A stretch of DNA of 64,000 nt from Saccharomycopsis crataegensis (Eukaryota; Ascomycota; Saccharomycetes; Ascoideales; Saccharomycopsidaceae), in assembly GCF_037102585.1 (NCBI RefSeq), contig NW_027043831.1:62001-126000 (forward strand), in the 5' to 3' direction. Both the position numbers and the translations under genes were made by a program. The notes below the pieces were generated by a model. The model had not been told where the DNA came from and ran no database searches. It worked only from the letters and a program-made list of their open reading frames with translations. Of this stretch, positions 9,881 to 19,935 are shown piece after piece. Each line of letters starts with the position of its first letter. The first letter of the stretch is position 1.

Positions 9881-12442
9881 TCATGGATCATGAAGCGCAA
9901 TTCGTCTCATTTTGTCATCCACCAACCAATCGTCTGATCGTTTCCCACTTTTGAACAATAATTCATTGAGAATGAACTTTGAAATATGCTCATTCTCAAA
10001 ATAGGTGGTATGGCTTTTCAACGTGTTGATAATCAAAATATCATAAACACTCTGGGGGACACTATAATCGACTCTCCCGTTAGCATTACAACTCAACATC
10101 TCGATCCTATCTTTGATTTCCTCGTCACTGAGTCCTTTGAGGTTATAGAAATCTTCATTATACTTCACATGAGCTGGAGTTCCGTAAAGCACATGCTTGA
10201 CATCAAATTCAAACCCTTCCGGATTAGAGGCAGTATTCCCTAAATAGTTGAATTTATCCCCATTCTTAGTGGCACCATCGGTGGGGCTTTCTTCCTTTTT
10301 TGTCAGGTCAACAAAGAGTGGCCTATTTTCGACTTCTAATAATTTCTTATCCGCATCATTATCAGCAAAAATTGTCTTGCTAGTATCCAATAAGCTCTCA
10401 AATTGCTGATTGATCAATGACAACCCGGTCCCAGTATACTCGCTGATATAGTTTTTCCCAGTATCTATGAGATCATCACTGATTAAACTGTTAAAAAAAC
10501 CTGGGTTCTGCTTCTCCAATTCCTTGTAAGTCATTTTTTGACTTTTATAACCACAATAACTTTGGTTGATGAGTGGTTCAATCCGATAAGCCACCGGGTC
10601 ACACGAATCAAACACATTGTAAAAATTATTACAACTTGGAAATGAAACTTTTTCGAAATCAATCAGATTCATCAATTCTTTTTTTGGATAATATGAAAGA
10701 AGTTTCCGGGATTTCATTTGTTTCTTTTTCAATAAATTGAATAACCCAAATGGTGACCCAATGGAAAAATAATTATCGACATTGAAGTCTAATTGGCATT
10801 TTTCCAAAGGGTATTCTCGGAAAATTGGGTGAGTGGATTCGAGTTTTTTATTCAAGTAGCTGTTAATTTTCTGATTCTTGGATTTGATTCTGGAATCATT
10901 GGTGCTATTTTCATCAATCACTTTATAATTAAGATTGAATTTTTGAAGCGATAAAATATCAAATCCAATGGCACTCCCTAAAGAATGACCAATGATACTG
11001 ACTTTGCCATTGAAATTTGGATTGTAAATTAAAAACTTCCTGAAAGATCTATTGATTTCTTCAATTACTTTGATCAAGATTTTGTTTTTGTAAGGGTCTT
11101 CATAATAAAGCAAGATATCCAATAAAGTGTTGTTGATCAAATATCTCAAAGGTTCAATTTCTTTGATCGTCACATCTTTTAAAGTCGGGAAATCGGATTC
11201 TCCGGGAATCTTAGTTTCATTATTGAATTCAATCAAATTCCTCCACACAATGGGAATTGCCTGGATTCGGCAATCCTTAGAATCTCCCAAAATATCGCTG
11301 GCGTTCTGCTTTAAATTTTTTCTAAAATTGTTGACGGTATGAATGAAATTAATACTTTCGTATTTAGCTCCCAAAATTTGGCCAATACCATGAATACAAA
11401 ACACTAAATGTTCAATCTCTCTATTATTGGAACCCCCGTTCTCACCCATTTGTTCACTAATAAGTTGCGAGGTTTTTTCATCGGCCGAGTCAAAATTTAA
11501 TAATTGGCCCAATTCGTTATTTACCAACCCCATGAAAGATGAATCCATATTCTTTTTTTTTGATTCATTAATCTCACGCTCCTTTTCGGCTTTCCGCTTT
11601 GCTTCCTCTTTTGCCTCACTAAAACCCCTGGAAACGTAAGTGTAGCCTGGCACCACTGAGGTACTTTTTGGAAGGGTTTCTGCTAAGAATAATTTGGCTT
11701 TGTTGACTGAACTTTTTTTATCAAGGATATAGGCATGGTTTTCATCAATATAAACCACGCTCTTGTTGACTTTCTCACGATTTCCTCTGTCGGTAACGGT
11801 GATGTCCCAATGTTGACCCTGGGTCTCTAACGCAATTGCTGTTTCTGCGGTTTCTAACTGATTGGCAGGCTGGGTTTTTGAGGGCTTCAAAGCTTGATAA
11901 CCTTGTTCAATTTGCATTGACATTTCATTTGTCAATGGTACTCCTTCGTTATCGAACCACAACCCTCTTCTAATCCCGTATACAGGGCCATCCCAATAAA
12001 TTGATGTCAAAGTGAAATTCTGAATATCCGCTTCAAATAAATTATCCTCATTCACCGGAACTTTAGCATATGGTTTCAAAGGGGTATCTTTGTTGCTATT
12101 TCTTCGATAATTGGTGTAAAAGCTCTTGATGGTGGTCTGGTTATAATCGATCAACTTTTGGAACCGCGCCTCAATTTTTTCGTCTACTTTTCTTAAAAGT
12201 GAGGAAACTTCACCTCCTTTACCATATAGCTGTTGATAAGCTCTCTCTATTTTCTGGGAATCGATTTCCGAGAAGTTTTCCCATTTGTTGGGTTGGAAAT
12301 CTTGAATCTTTTGGGGCGTCAAATCAAGCTTGCTTTTTGAGATTGCTGGTTCAGTAGCGTAAAACCACCGTACTTTTGGTAAGGGGGTCCCAGTACTATA
12401 CGACCTGCAAAATGATACGATAATTCTATTTATATTCTTCAT
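9881..12442 (-). CDS. DDL1: DDHD-domain phospholipase, mitochondrial (Ddl1-like)
   Basis: This 853-residue protein belongs to the PA-PLA1/DDHD lipase family. The first ATG is at 12442 (MKNINRIIVSFCRSYSTG), giving a short basic N-terminus that could target mitochondria. A conserved FCIHGIGQILGAKYE segment precedes the lipase elbow GHSLGS (about residue 484), which carries the nucleophilic serine. The C-terminal DDHD domain includes the NVFDSCDPVAYRIEPL stretch, RVDYSVPQ and SHTTYFEN, which supply the conserved Asp and His residues. In S. cerevisiae, Ddl1 hydrolyses mitochondrial phospholipids including cardiolipin and phosphatidylethanolamine. The protein is longer than the S. cerevisiae one (about 715), mainly through inserts between domains. 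Confidence 0.88.
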   Translation of the reverse strand: MKNINRIIVSFCRSYSTGTPLPKVRWFYATEPAISKSKLDLTPQKIQDFQPNKWENFSEIDSQKIERAYQQLYGKGGEVSSLLRKVDEKIEARFQKLIDYNQTTIKSFYTNYRRNSNKDTPLKPYAKVPVNEDNLFEADIQNFTLTSIYWDGPVYGIRRGLWFDNEGVPLTNEMSMQIEQGYQALKPSKTQPANQLETAETAIALETQGQHWDITVTDRGNREKVNKSVVYIDENHAYILDKKSSVNKAKLFLAETLPKSTSVVPGYTYVSRGFSEAKEEAKRKAEKEREINESKKKNMDSSFMGLVNNELGQLLNFDSADEKTSQLISEQMGENGGSNNREIEHLVFCIHGIGQILGAKYESINFIHTVNNFRKNLKQNASDILGDSKDCRIQAIPIVWRNLIEFNNETKIPGESDFPTLKDVTIKEIEPLRYLINNTLLDILLYYEDPYKNKILIKVIEEINRSFRKFLIYNPNFNGKVSIIGHSLGSAIGFDILSLQKFNLNYKVIDENSTNDSRIKSKNQKINSYLNKKLESTHPIFREYPLEKCQLDFNVDNYFSIGSPFGLFNLLKKKQMKSRKLLSYYPKKELMNLIDFEKVSFPSCNNFYNVFDSCDPVAYRIEPLINQSYCGYKSQKMTYKELEKQNPGFFNSLISDDLIDTGKNYISEYTGTGLSLINQQFESLLDTSKTIFADNDADKKLLEVENRPLFVDLTKKEESPTDGATKNGDKFNYLGNTASNPEGFEFDVKHVLYGTPAHVKYNEDFYNLKGLSDEEIKDRIEMLSCNANGRVDYSVPQSVYDILIINTLKSHTTYFENEHISKFILNELLFKSGKRSDDWLVDDKMRRIALHDP

Positions 12443-12616
12443 CAAGAACTGGCAATTTATAATTGATGATGATACCCATGATATTGCTCATCAAGAAAGT
12501 AAACAAAACCCTATCAGAAATAAAAAAAAAAAAATCATAATGTTCGCAGCGTGCGGTTAACTTACAAATCATCGTAATAATAATCAATCATCCATTCATA
12601 CCCAATAGTCAACAAC

Positions 12617-13399
12617 TTAGGCAATATCCTTATTGGTTTTCTTTTCTTGTCCATCCGTTACTGATATTGTCTCGATATTGGTTTCTGTTACTTCTTTTTC
12701 CTCGTCGGATACCTTTTCCCTGCCAAACCATTTGAATCTACAACACCAGATGAAATGACTCAAAAAGATTCCAATTTCCAACGCCGCACAAATACAGTAC
12801 AAGGAGATCCCCATCACGTCCATGTTACCAAATATCACACTGAACATTGAGAAAAGAGCCCCCGAACAGTCAACAGCAAGGAAAAGGAAATTGATCCCTA
12901 CCACTCTACCTTTACGTTTGGCAAGTTCAAGGTATGGTGGAAGTAATCCGATCGCCAAAAGCACCGAGGCAATGATCCCAAAGATCAAGAATCTCCAGTT
13001 CTTTGGGTCGTCAGCGTAGTTGTTCTTCAAGTATGTGATCATTCCTGCTTGAAGTCCCACGGACACTGCAAGTAACAGCCCCACGCACATGGCAATCTTC
13101 TGCCATTGCATCGAGCATGGAGGATAATATAACGATTGGGCCCAGGTGATTGCGCAAAACACCGTGAACACTTCTGGTTGGACTTGAACGGGGATCGCTG
13201 CCTCGGTGGCTATGAAATATATTGCAAAAGGGATCCCACACGCCGCCCAAAGAAATAACATCAACGGAGGGAGTCCCGAGCAGTCTTTCACTCTGTAATT
13301 GCGAATGATTTGGGGTATAAGCTGTACACACCATAGCACTGTACCAATAGTCCCTAGAACGTTGGCAGCCACGGTATTAGTATTGTCAAACTGACCCAT
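12617..13399 (-). CDS. PQ-loop multi-spanning membrane protein
   Basis: This 260-residue protein is strongly hydrophobic, with about seven predicted membrane spans. The first PQ motif is LIPQIIRNYRVKDCSGLPPL near residue 28 and the second is LLPPYLELAKRKG near 152. The C-terminal tail after about residue 225 is charged and soluble. PQ-loop proteins include lysosomal/vacuolar amino acid exporters and other transporters. This one differs from the Ypq type in its second motif and looks closer to the fungal group containing S. cerevisiae YDR090C, but I am not sure of that link. Substrate and membrane are unknown. The ATG at 13399 begins just before the first span. Confidence 0.75.
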   Translation of the reverse strand: MGQFDNTNTVAANVLGTIGTVLWCVQLIPQIIRNYRVKDCSGLPPLMLFLWAACGIPFAIYFIATEAAIPVQVQPEVFTVFCAITWAQSLYYPPCSMQWQKIAMCVGLLLAVSVGLQAGMITYLKNNYADDPKNWRFLIFGIIASVLLAIGLLPPYLELAKRKGRVVGINFLFLAVDCSGALFSMFSVIFGNMDVMGISLYCICAALEIGIFLSHFIWCCRFKWFGREKVSDEEKEVTETNIETISVTDGQEKKTNKDIA

Positions 13400-15364
13400 T
13401 CTATCAGTATTGTCTATCTATTGTTTGAGCTTTCTACTCAATATTATCTGATGATATCAAATGAAGAAAAGAAAGGGTCTTTCCCTCGTATAACCATCGC
13501 ATAAAAAAAATGTTCAGGCGAAAAAAAAAAAGGGTGTAAAAAAAGGCATCGCAATAATCAACCAGTTGAGCTATGGCCCCCGGTACCTGTCCAGTTCTGG
13601 TAGGTTAATCAAGTCTAAGAAGGTTTCTCAGATAATTCATATTAGAAAAGCATGTGGCGATTATATAATGGGTTGTTTTACTTTCCTTTGGAAAACCAAG
13701 ACCAAGCGCAGATAACGAAGTTTGGATTTCGTTTGTGGGGATGCTTGCCGTGTACACAAGACAGAAAACGTGCTATTATCCTTTTTTTTTTTTTTAGATT
13801 AGTAGTTCTTCCATATGTGGAGAAGAATTATTTCATACCTTGCAACCTTATTGCTCTTAATTGTTGGGGTGATGCAGAAAATCCTTGATCTGTGAGTAAA
13901 ATCAAGTTTTTACCAAGAATATAGTCGAGGCATCAGAATTCTTCGTGTGGGACGGCCGCAGCTCTTAAAAATGGTTCAGAAAATGTCAGAAAAGAGAGCT
14001 GCTATCATAACAATTTCTTTTCCACTGTTTCTTTTTGTTGCCTGAAGTGGTTAGCTAATTGGTAAGTAAGTGTGGTCCGGAGTTTTTTGTAGTTACCTCC
14101 GCTTTAGTGAGAATTTTTAATTTAGCCGGTTTACATGTCAGTTTAATTTTTTTTTTTTTGTTTGCTGATATGTTTCCAATAAGTGGGTTTGCAATTAGTT
14201 CCAGATTCTATGTTCACATGGGTTTGACTGAACCAAGCTTTTCCAGAAGCAGTATAAAACAATAATAGTATGATGTGATTATCATCAAGTTATGTTGTTG
14301 GAAGATCAAAAATGACATGATATCGAATCTTTCTGGAAAAAGAAAAAAGAAAAAAGAAAGAAGAGAAAAGAAAAAGAGAAAAGAAAAGCAAAACAATGTA
14401 AATGTAAATAAAGTTTGTAGACACGACGGATTCTATTTTACTGCGATGGCAGTTGAATTGCATCGCCAATATACAAAATGCTGACATCATCGCAAACCGT
14501 TCACGATAGTAGTGCATCTTGTTATCTATCCAAGCAAAAATGCTTTCTCTTCTTTCAACGCTTGCTGAAATCATATACCATATGGAACATCCTCTTTTCT
14601 AACTATTTATGAGCTCTGATGTTCCAAATGGAATGATTTGTTCTTCGAGACGTATGCATGTATGCTTTCTTACATATATGTAAGAAAAAAAAAAATTAAA
14701 GCCATCAGAGCCTCTTCGGCATCAATTTTCTTTTTCATTTCTTCAAAGTTCAGACAGAATCTGGAACTCTATTTCTAGAAGTTGCTATTTCTCTGGACAT
14801 GATTTATATTTATTTCCATCCACTAGTCTCAGCAGTCTTCCGCTTGAAAGTTCCGGAAAATCACGCTATAAAAATCATAGTTCGTAGGAATATTGTATTG
14901 GTTCTTCAGATAAAACACCCTTCTTTCTTTAGTTTATTCAAATCACATATTTTATATTCATAACAAAATAGATAGCTGTAATCAATCTACACTATTGTGT
15001 GTCATCAGACAGTAACAGTAGTCCATTTGAACCAAAACCCATCGTAAAAAAATACCTCGGGGCTAGATCTCGTTGAACGCTTGCTTGCTCTGCAGGTTGC
15101 TGACACTTACATTGGGCATCTGTCAAAAGAAAAGAAATAACAGCCAATAGAATAAGACAACAGTGTGGGTTATTGCGGAGAATATAGAAAGAAAAAAAAT
15201 TATTTATAAACGCATATATGAAATACAAAAAAAAAAATTCTTCTCCGGTTGGTATATTAATAGTCCTTTCGTAGTCGCTGTTTTTTTTTTCTTGTATTTC
15301 ATAACTTGTTATCGATAGTATCTATATCTATATATAAATATACCATTTTGACTCTTCTGGTATA
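13400..15364. other. Long divergent intergenic region (about 2 kb)
   Basis: This is the largest gene-free stretch with no repeat explanation. It contains a poly-T run at 13781-13794, a purine-rich AGAAAA-type tract at 14335-14390, a 22-bp perfect palindrome at 14666-14687, a heat-shock-type element and TATA box at 14846-14873, and a second TATA-like run (TATATATAAATATAC) near 15330 just before the next gene. Small frames inside it lack family features. It may carry regulatory DNA for both neighbours or an unannotated transcript. Confidence 0.5.
14846..14873 (+). promoter_or_regulatory. Heat-shock element followed by TATA box
   Basis: GAAAGTTCCGGAA at 14846-14858 is three alternating nGAAn/nTTCn units with perfect spacing, the minimal binding site of the trimeric heat-shock factor Hsf1. 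A further TTC lies upstream at 14838. TATAAAA follows at 14867-14873. This arrangement points to rightward transcription toward the gene at 15365. Functional use is inferred. Confidence 0.5.
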
Positions 15365-16207
15365 ATGCTTGAAAGTGCTAATAAAAACATCACCAAAGAT
15401 GTGGGGTCTAAAATGAAAGGATTTGACAGTATCCGCGATTTTCAATTCCCGAAACATGGTGATTCCAAACCAGAAACTAACAATATTCGGTTAATGGAAG
15501 AAGCAACCGATTGTCCCAAAAATGATGGTGCAAGACGTTTCTCAATCAGCAGCTCCTCATATTCATCATCAATGTTTGGTAGAAACTCCGAAGCCGGGAG
15601 TGATACCACCACCATCCAATCTCTTGAACTCACCCCAAGTGTCAGTCCTAGAAAAGTGATTTATAATAACCCATCTTCACCAACAACGGCTTTGAGATCT
15701 AAAAGACAAGCAAGGCACTGTCGGAGCAAATCCGAAGTGATTTCTCTCCAAGAGTTGGAGGACATAGGTTTGGATGTTGGCACAGCAAAAATTATTCAAA
15801 AGCCACCAACAGCACAGAGATCATATTCACATAATCACATTAGTACCAGCCATAGTAATGGTAGACATACTCCTAGAAGATTTTCGCTACCTGTTAGCTA
15901 TCCAATAATTGATTTAGAAAAGGGAGAGTACAACAACACTAGACTAGATGATAATTTTCACAAATCGTATAAGAATTTTTTAGACGACGACTACACATGG
16001 AAGCCATTTTTCAATTCACCAGACATTGGTGATGTTGGGAACGTGCCAGTACGAAAGAGCTCAACGCGCTCAAACAGTTTTGAAGCGATATCAGAGGCGG
16101 AAGAAGAAGATACTGAAGAAAATAATGAAGAAGAGACGGTAGCAGAGGACATTTTCAGTAGTACACAGAAGATGACGTTTCTCGAATTTCTTGAGCATTA
16201 TGGTTGA
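15365..16207 (+). CDS. Unknown Ser-rich protein with basophilic kinase sites
   Basis: This 280-residue protein is not one I can assign to a family. It is largely disordered, rich in Ser, Asn and charged residues. It carries several kinase-type sites: RRFSIS and RRFSLP (PKA-like), TPSVSPRK (CDK-like) and RSKSEV. It has a strongly acidic segment (EAEEEDTEENNEEE) near residues 242-256 and a conserved-looking C-terminus, MTFLEFLEHYG. There is no signal peptide or membrane span. A TATA-like run lies about 30 bp upstream of the ATG, and a heat-shock element about 510 bp upstream. The profile suits a regulated adaptor or inhibitor, but this is inference only. Confidence 0.7.
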   Translation: MLESANKNITKDVGSKMKGFDSIRDFQFPKHGDSKPETNNIRLMEEATDCPKNDGARRFSISSSSYSSSMFGRNSEAGSDTTTIQSLELTPSVSPRKVIYNNPSSPTTALRSKRQARHCRSKSEVISLQELEDIGLDVGTAKIIQKPPTAQRSYSHNHISTSHSNGRHTPRRFSLPVSYPIIDLEKGEYNNTRLDDNFHKSYKNFLDDDYTWKPFFNSPDIGDVGNVPVRKSSTRSNSFEAISEAEEEDTEENNEEETVAEDIFSSTQKMTFLEFLEHYG

Positions 16208-16416
16208 AATTGGGTGCATTATATTGGGTTTTATTTATATTCTTGTTTTTTTTGTTATTATTAGTGTTTGTTATAGAATATACAGAGAAGTTTTTTGTTG
16301 ATTTATATGATTATTGAATTGTTTTTCATCATCGTTATTTTCTGTAAAGAGTATATTCATGTCAAAAAAAAAGAAAGATGCAGGAAAAAAAAAAAAAAAG
16401 ATCGTCGATAACGGAT

Positions 16417-16425
16417 ATGAGTAAT
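16417..16425 (+). promoter_or_regulatory. Gcn4-like site upstream of HIS3
   Basis: ATGAGTAAT lies about 74 bp before the HIS3 ATG and differs at one position from the Gcn4 consensus ATGAGTCAT. HIS3 is a classic general-control target, which makes the position suggestive, but one match to a near-consensus is weak evidence. Confidence 0.35.
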
Positions 16426-16498
16426 TGCAAAAAAAAAAAAAAAAAATTGGGAAAACATCGCTTATCTGATTACAACTACCAATATATTTAGACCAGTC

Positions 16499-17194
16499 AT
16501 GTCAGTCCAAATCAACAAGAATAATAGAAAAGCTACTGCTAGTAGAATCACCCAAGAAACTAAGATTCAAATCGCGATTAATCTTGATGGTGGTCCGTTA
16601 GACTTTGAACACTCCATCTTGGGCAAATCGTACGAAGAGGACTTGAAAATCCACAATGAAAAATCCCTTGTTGAATCTCATCAATATCTTGAGATCCACA
16701 CCGGTATTGGTTTCTTGGACCATATGATCACTGCGCTTGCTAAGCATGGTGGGTGGTCCTTGATTGTCGAATGTATCGGGGACTTACATATCGATGATCA
16801 TCACACCACAGAAGATGTTGGAATCCTTCTCGGTGATGTGTTCCACAAAGCCATTGGTCACATCAAAGGTGTTAAAAGATTTGGTAGTGGATTTGCTCCA
16901 TTAGATGAAGCCTTATCTAGAGCAGTTGTTGACTTGTCAAATAGACCATTTGCCGTTATTGAATTAGGTTTGAAAAGGGAAAAAATTGGTGACTTGAGTT
17001 GTGAAATGATTCCTCATTTCTTGGAAAGTTTTGCGGAAAGTGCTAGAGTTACTTTGCACGTTGATTGTTTGAGAGGTTTCAATGATCATCATAGAAGTGA
17101 GTCTGCGTTTAAGGCGTTGGCTATTGCTATCAAGGAAGCCATTTCTTATACTGGATCCAATGATGTTCCAAGCACCAAAGGTGTTTTATTCTGA
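16499..17194 (+). CDS. HIS3: Imidazoleglycerol-phosphate dehydratase
   Basis: This 231-residue enzyme carries out the sixth step of histidine synthesis, converting imidazole glycerol phosphate to imidazole acetol phosphate. The two histidine-rich manganese-binding repeats are intact: [17 protein letters not shown] with [11 protein letters not shown], and [11 protein letters not shown] with [14 protein letters not shown]. The length is close to the family norm (about 220 residues). The start at 16499 yields a short N-terminal extension before the [13 protein letters not shown] core. A Gcn4-like site lies upstream. The gene is convergent with MRP51, and MRM1 is two genes away. Confidence 0.97.
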   Translation: MSVQINKNNRKATASRITQETKIQIAINLDGGPLDFEHSILGKSYEEDLKIHNEKSLVESHQYLEIHTGIGFLDHMITALAKHGGWSLIVECIGDLHIDDHHTTEDVGILLGDVFHKAIGHIKGVKRFGSGFAPLDEALSRAVVDLSNRPFAVIELGLKREKIGDLSCEMIPHFLESFAESARVTLHVDCLRGFNDHHRSESAFKALAIAIKEAISYTGSNDVPSTKGVLF

Positions 17195-17394
17195 AAAGAG
17201 AATATTTTTTTTTCATAAATCTTTATTGTGTATATTAAAAATCTTCGTTTTGTTTTGTGTTTATTTCATTATTCCGTTTACCTTCCATATTATTATTATT
17301 CATAGCAATCGGTACTCTTGTAGTTTTACAACTTATGCTTCCTCAATGAAATAAAATTTGCTTTTCTATGTACATGGTTAGAAAACAATATATA

Positions 17395-18486
17395 TTATAA
17401 ATCTTTCAAGATGTCGGTGATCTTCTTGGTGGAACGTTCGTATTGCAACAATCCGCTATTCTTCAAAGCATCAGAGTTTTCTCCGGCAAAAGTTTTCATA
17501 ATTCCAAGAGTCTTCAAGCTAACACTACCATTAGGTCTCATAGAAGCTTGGGAAACCGCACTTGGAATCATAACTTGCTTGTAGTGTTTACCTGGGACAG
17601 CTTTAGCGGCACCAGCTTGAGTGGCAGCTTCAATTTGGTACTTAGTGACGAACCCGGCAACCCCATAATTATTACCTTCATTTACCAATCTACCAGGAAC
17701 AACGGTGGTGTCGGAATAACCATGAACCGTGCTGTTCAAACGGCCTCTTTGCAAATATGACAAACCACCAGTACCCTTGATTTTGGCAGATCTTGGGTTG
17801 GAAGCCAACTTAAGGAAAGTCTTATCTTTATTTACCGAATCGACTCTGGAAATCTTGTGTTGCTCCACTTCTTTGCTCATGAATTGCAAAGCTTCCAAGG
17901 CCAAAGAGCTCTTGTTGAAAGCAGATGGGTTTAATTTCTGGGGGTGGTTTTTCAAGACGTGTTGTTGGAAATCATGTCTAATTTTTTTCAAGTCCCTCAG
18001 CAATGCTTTCAAAACTGCTGGGGAGGTAGAGCTATCAATCCCCAAGATATCACTCAAACTGACAAACCGGTTTTTGTCGGAAAGGCTGTATAAATTGGTG
18101 GCTTCGCTCTTGAATTTATTTTGATGTTCTGATTCGGTATCGGCGAAAAGGGTGCTCATTTGGTTAGCAATTCTTTTTGGAGGAATCACAGGGATCCCCA
18201 ATTCTTGGAATCTTTTCTTAATCCAGTAGAATTCCGAGGTTGGTTCAAAGCCAGTGACCCCTTCTAGTGTGTCTAAATCATCTAATATAATGTATCTTCC
18301 CTTGATTTTTTTAGGTAAGGAGGCCTTGATACCAAAATCTTGTCTGTTCAAACTGGCGGACGTTGTTTGGATGACTTGATGTGTAGGATAGTACTTTGGG
18401 GCAAAGGCATCGAATTTCTTCAATGGAGTAGCCACTGAGGCTATCTTGGAGTTTCTAAGCAAGTTGGCAAACTTTGCTGAGGACAT
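17395..18486 (-). CDS. MRP51: Mitochondrial small-subunit ribosomal protein Mrp51 (bS1m)
   Basis: This 363-residue protein begins MSSAKFANLLRNSKIASV, close to the Mrp51 start, and includes SLNRQDFGIKASLPKK and the DTLEGVTGFEPTSEF segment characteristic of the family. Mrp51 is a fungal 37S mitoribosome subunit which in S. cerevisiae helps translation of mRNAs with particular 5' leaders, such as COX1, COX2 and COX3. The C-terminal half is basic (VPGKHYKQVMIPSAVSQ). It is divergent from MRM1, another mitochondrial ribosome gene, across a 240-bp shared promoter that contains a CACGTG. Confidence 0.88.
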   Translation of the reverse strand: MSSAKFANLLRNSKIASVATPLKKFDAFAPKYYPTHQVIQTTSASLNRQDFGIKASLPKKIKGRYIILDDLDTLEGVTGFEPTSEFYWIKKRFQELGIPVIPPKRIANQMSTLFADTESEHQNKFKSEATNLYSLSDKNRFVSLSDILGIDSSTSPAVLKALLRDLKKIRHDFQQHVLKNHPQKLNPSAFNKSSLALEALQFMSKEVEQHKISRVDSVNKDKTFLKLASNPRSAKIKGTGGLSYLQRGRLNSTVHGYSDTTVVPGRLVNEGNNYGVAGFVTKYQIEAATQAGAAKAVPGKHYKQVMIPSAVSQASMRPNGSVSLKTLGIMKTFAGENSDALKNSGLLQYERSTKKITDILKDL

Positions 18487-18609
18487 TTTTGTACAAGATG
18501 GACAGGATATACCGATCTAAGCCCAAATGTCTCTTTGTGTGTTGGTGGAAATTTTTGTTCAAAAAAAAATCGTGAAAATCTTTGGTTTGCGGCGATGGTG
18601 ATTTATGGT

Positions 18610-18615
18610 CACGTG
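18610..18615. promoter_or_regulatory. CACGTG E-box in the MRP51/MRM1 divergent promoter
   Basis: A palindromic CACGTG lies between two divergent mitochondrial translation genes, 124 bp from the MRP51 ATG and 112 bp from the MRM1 ATG. Cbf1-type bHLH factors bind this motif in yeasts. The central location suggests shared control, though one site alone is not proof. Confidence 0.4.
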
Positions 18616-18726
18616 GGAGATCTGGAAGAAAATCACCGAAATTTTTTTTTTTTTTTCCTTCTTTTGTTTCTACAGTGATGCGATGAGATGCTGGCAGCTA
18701 ATCGATAGATAGACCATAATAATACC

Positions 18727-19935
18727 ATGTCTAAAGTACTCATACGGAGACTCGCTACCTCCTCCAGCAGTCTTTCTAAGCAGCTTGACACGGCAAAGTT
18801 TGTGAAAAAAGCGTCTTTTGACCGAAATTTCCCAAACGAAAGAAGACAAAGGGCCTGGGAAAAGACCGGGGAAGATAAAGAGACCTTCTTCAAGAGAAAG
18901 TACGCCCATGTTCATGCCAGGCAATTGAAAGATAGAGATCTCTTACAGGAATATAAGACAAAGCACGACAAGAAGCAGCTTTATAGAGAAGAACTGAAAC
19001 ATATTAGAAGAGAAAGAAAGTATCAAAGAGCAGAATCCAATCGTTACGTCCAAAGTTTCCATAACCCTTTAACAGAGTTTGTCTACGGTACCTCTGCGGT
19101 GCTCGCGGCCTTGACATCTGGGAAAAGGCAATCATATACCAGACTATTATTACAGGGAAGTAATTCCAGTGATGATCAGCTCGTGAAATTGGCTAAACAA
19201 AATGGTATTTTAATTGAACAAATGGACAAGCATCATATGAACTTATTGAGTAACTACAACCCGCATAACGGTGTCATATTGGAAGCCCGGCCAATAATAT
19301 TAAACAGTATCAAGAAATTGGGGATAGTGAGCTCAGAAAATCAAACAGAATACGATGTGTACCAAGAGGATTTGGGAGTGGTCGAACAAATAACGTTACC
19401 GGTGATTAGGGAGTCGGAAATTGAAGACAGTGACGGGGTTTGCAATCCGTTTGGGGTACTTATCGATGAAGTCACTGATCCTCACAATCTTGGGGCGATC
19501 ATTAGATCAGCTTACTATTTAGGGGCCGACTTTGTGGTGGTGACCGCCAAGAACTGTGCTCCTCTAAATTCGGTGGTTGCCAAAGCTTCATCGGGTGCCC
19601 TTGAATTGATGAACATCTATTCAGCAGACAACCCAATGAAATTCATCCAGGAAAGTCAAAGCAATGGCTGGAAGTTTGTCAGTGCAGGGGTTTCCAAAAC
19701 CCAAGATTCCAAGAATGTTGGAATGGACAGTTTGAAAGACTTACTTGTTGCTGAACCATGCGTGATGATTTTGGGGTCGGAAGGGAAAGGTATTAGAAAG
19801 AACTTGGTCAATCTTAGTGATTTTTACGTAAAGTTGGAGTCTTACAGAAGTGATATCAATAATGGTAAGTCGGTAGTGGACTCGTTAAATGTCAGTGTTG
19901 CTGCAGCCTTGTTGATGGACAAGTTTTTCCGGTGA
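18727..19935 (+). CDS. MRM1: Mitochondrial 21S rRNA ribose 2'-O-methyltransferase (SpoU family)
   Basis: This 402-residue protein contains an N-terminal basic region and an L30e-like substrate-binding part (EFVYGTSAVLAALTSGKRQ, about 118-136). A C-terminal SPOUT domain carries all three motifs: DEVTDPHNLGAIIRSAYYLG (with the catalytic Arg), MILGSEGKGIRKN and VDSLNVSVAAALLM. Mrm1 methylates a universally conserved guanosine of the large mitochondrial rRNA peptidyl-transferase centre. The start MSKVLIRRLATSSSSLSKQL looks like a mitochondrial presequence. The position close to HIS3 recalls S. cerevisiae, where the two genes are adjacent. Confidence 0.93.
   Translation: MSKVLIRRLATSSSSLSKQLDTAKFVKKASFDRNFPNERRQRAWEKTGEDKETFFKRKYAHVHARQLKDRDLLQEYKTKHDKKQLYREELKHIRRERKYQRAESNRYVQSFHNPLTEFVYGTSAVLAALTSGKRQSYTRLLLQGSNSSDDQLVKLAKQNGILIEQMDKHHMNLLSNYNPHNGVILEARPIILNSIKKLGIVSSENQTEYDVYQEDLGVVEQITLPVIRESEIEDSDGVCNPFGVLIDEVTDPHNLGAIIRSAYYLGADFVVVTAKNCAPLNSVVAKASSGALELMNIYSADNPMKFIQESQSNGWKFVSAGVSKTQDSKNVGMDSLKDLLVAEPCVMILGSEGKGIRKNLVNLSDFYVKLESYRSDINNGKSVVDSLNVSVAAALLMDKFFR

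Noticed and set aside
14992-15228. 78-codon minus-strand frame with a hydrophobic stretch and Cys residues
   Set aside because: Its start region is A/T runs and there is no signal-peptide cleavage context or family match; it overlaps the proposed rightward leader.
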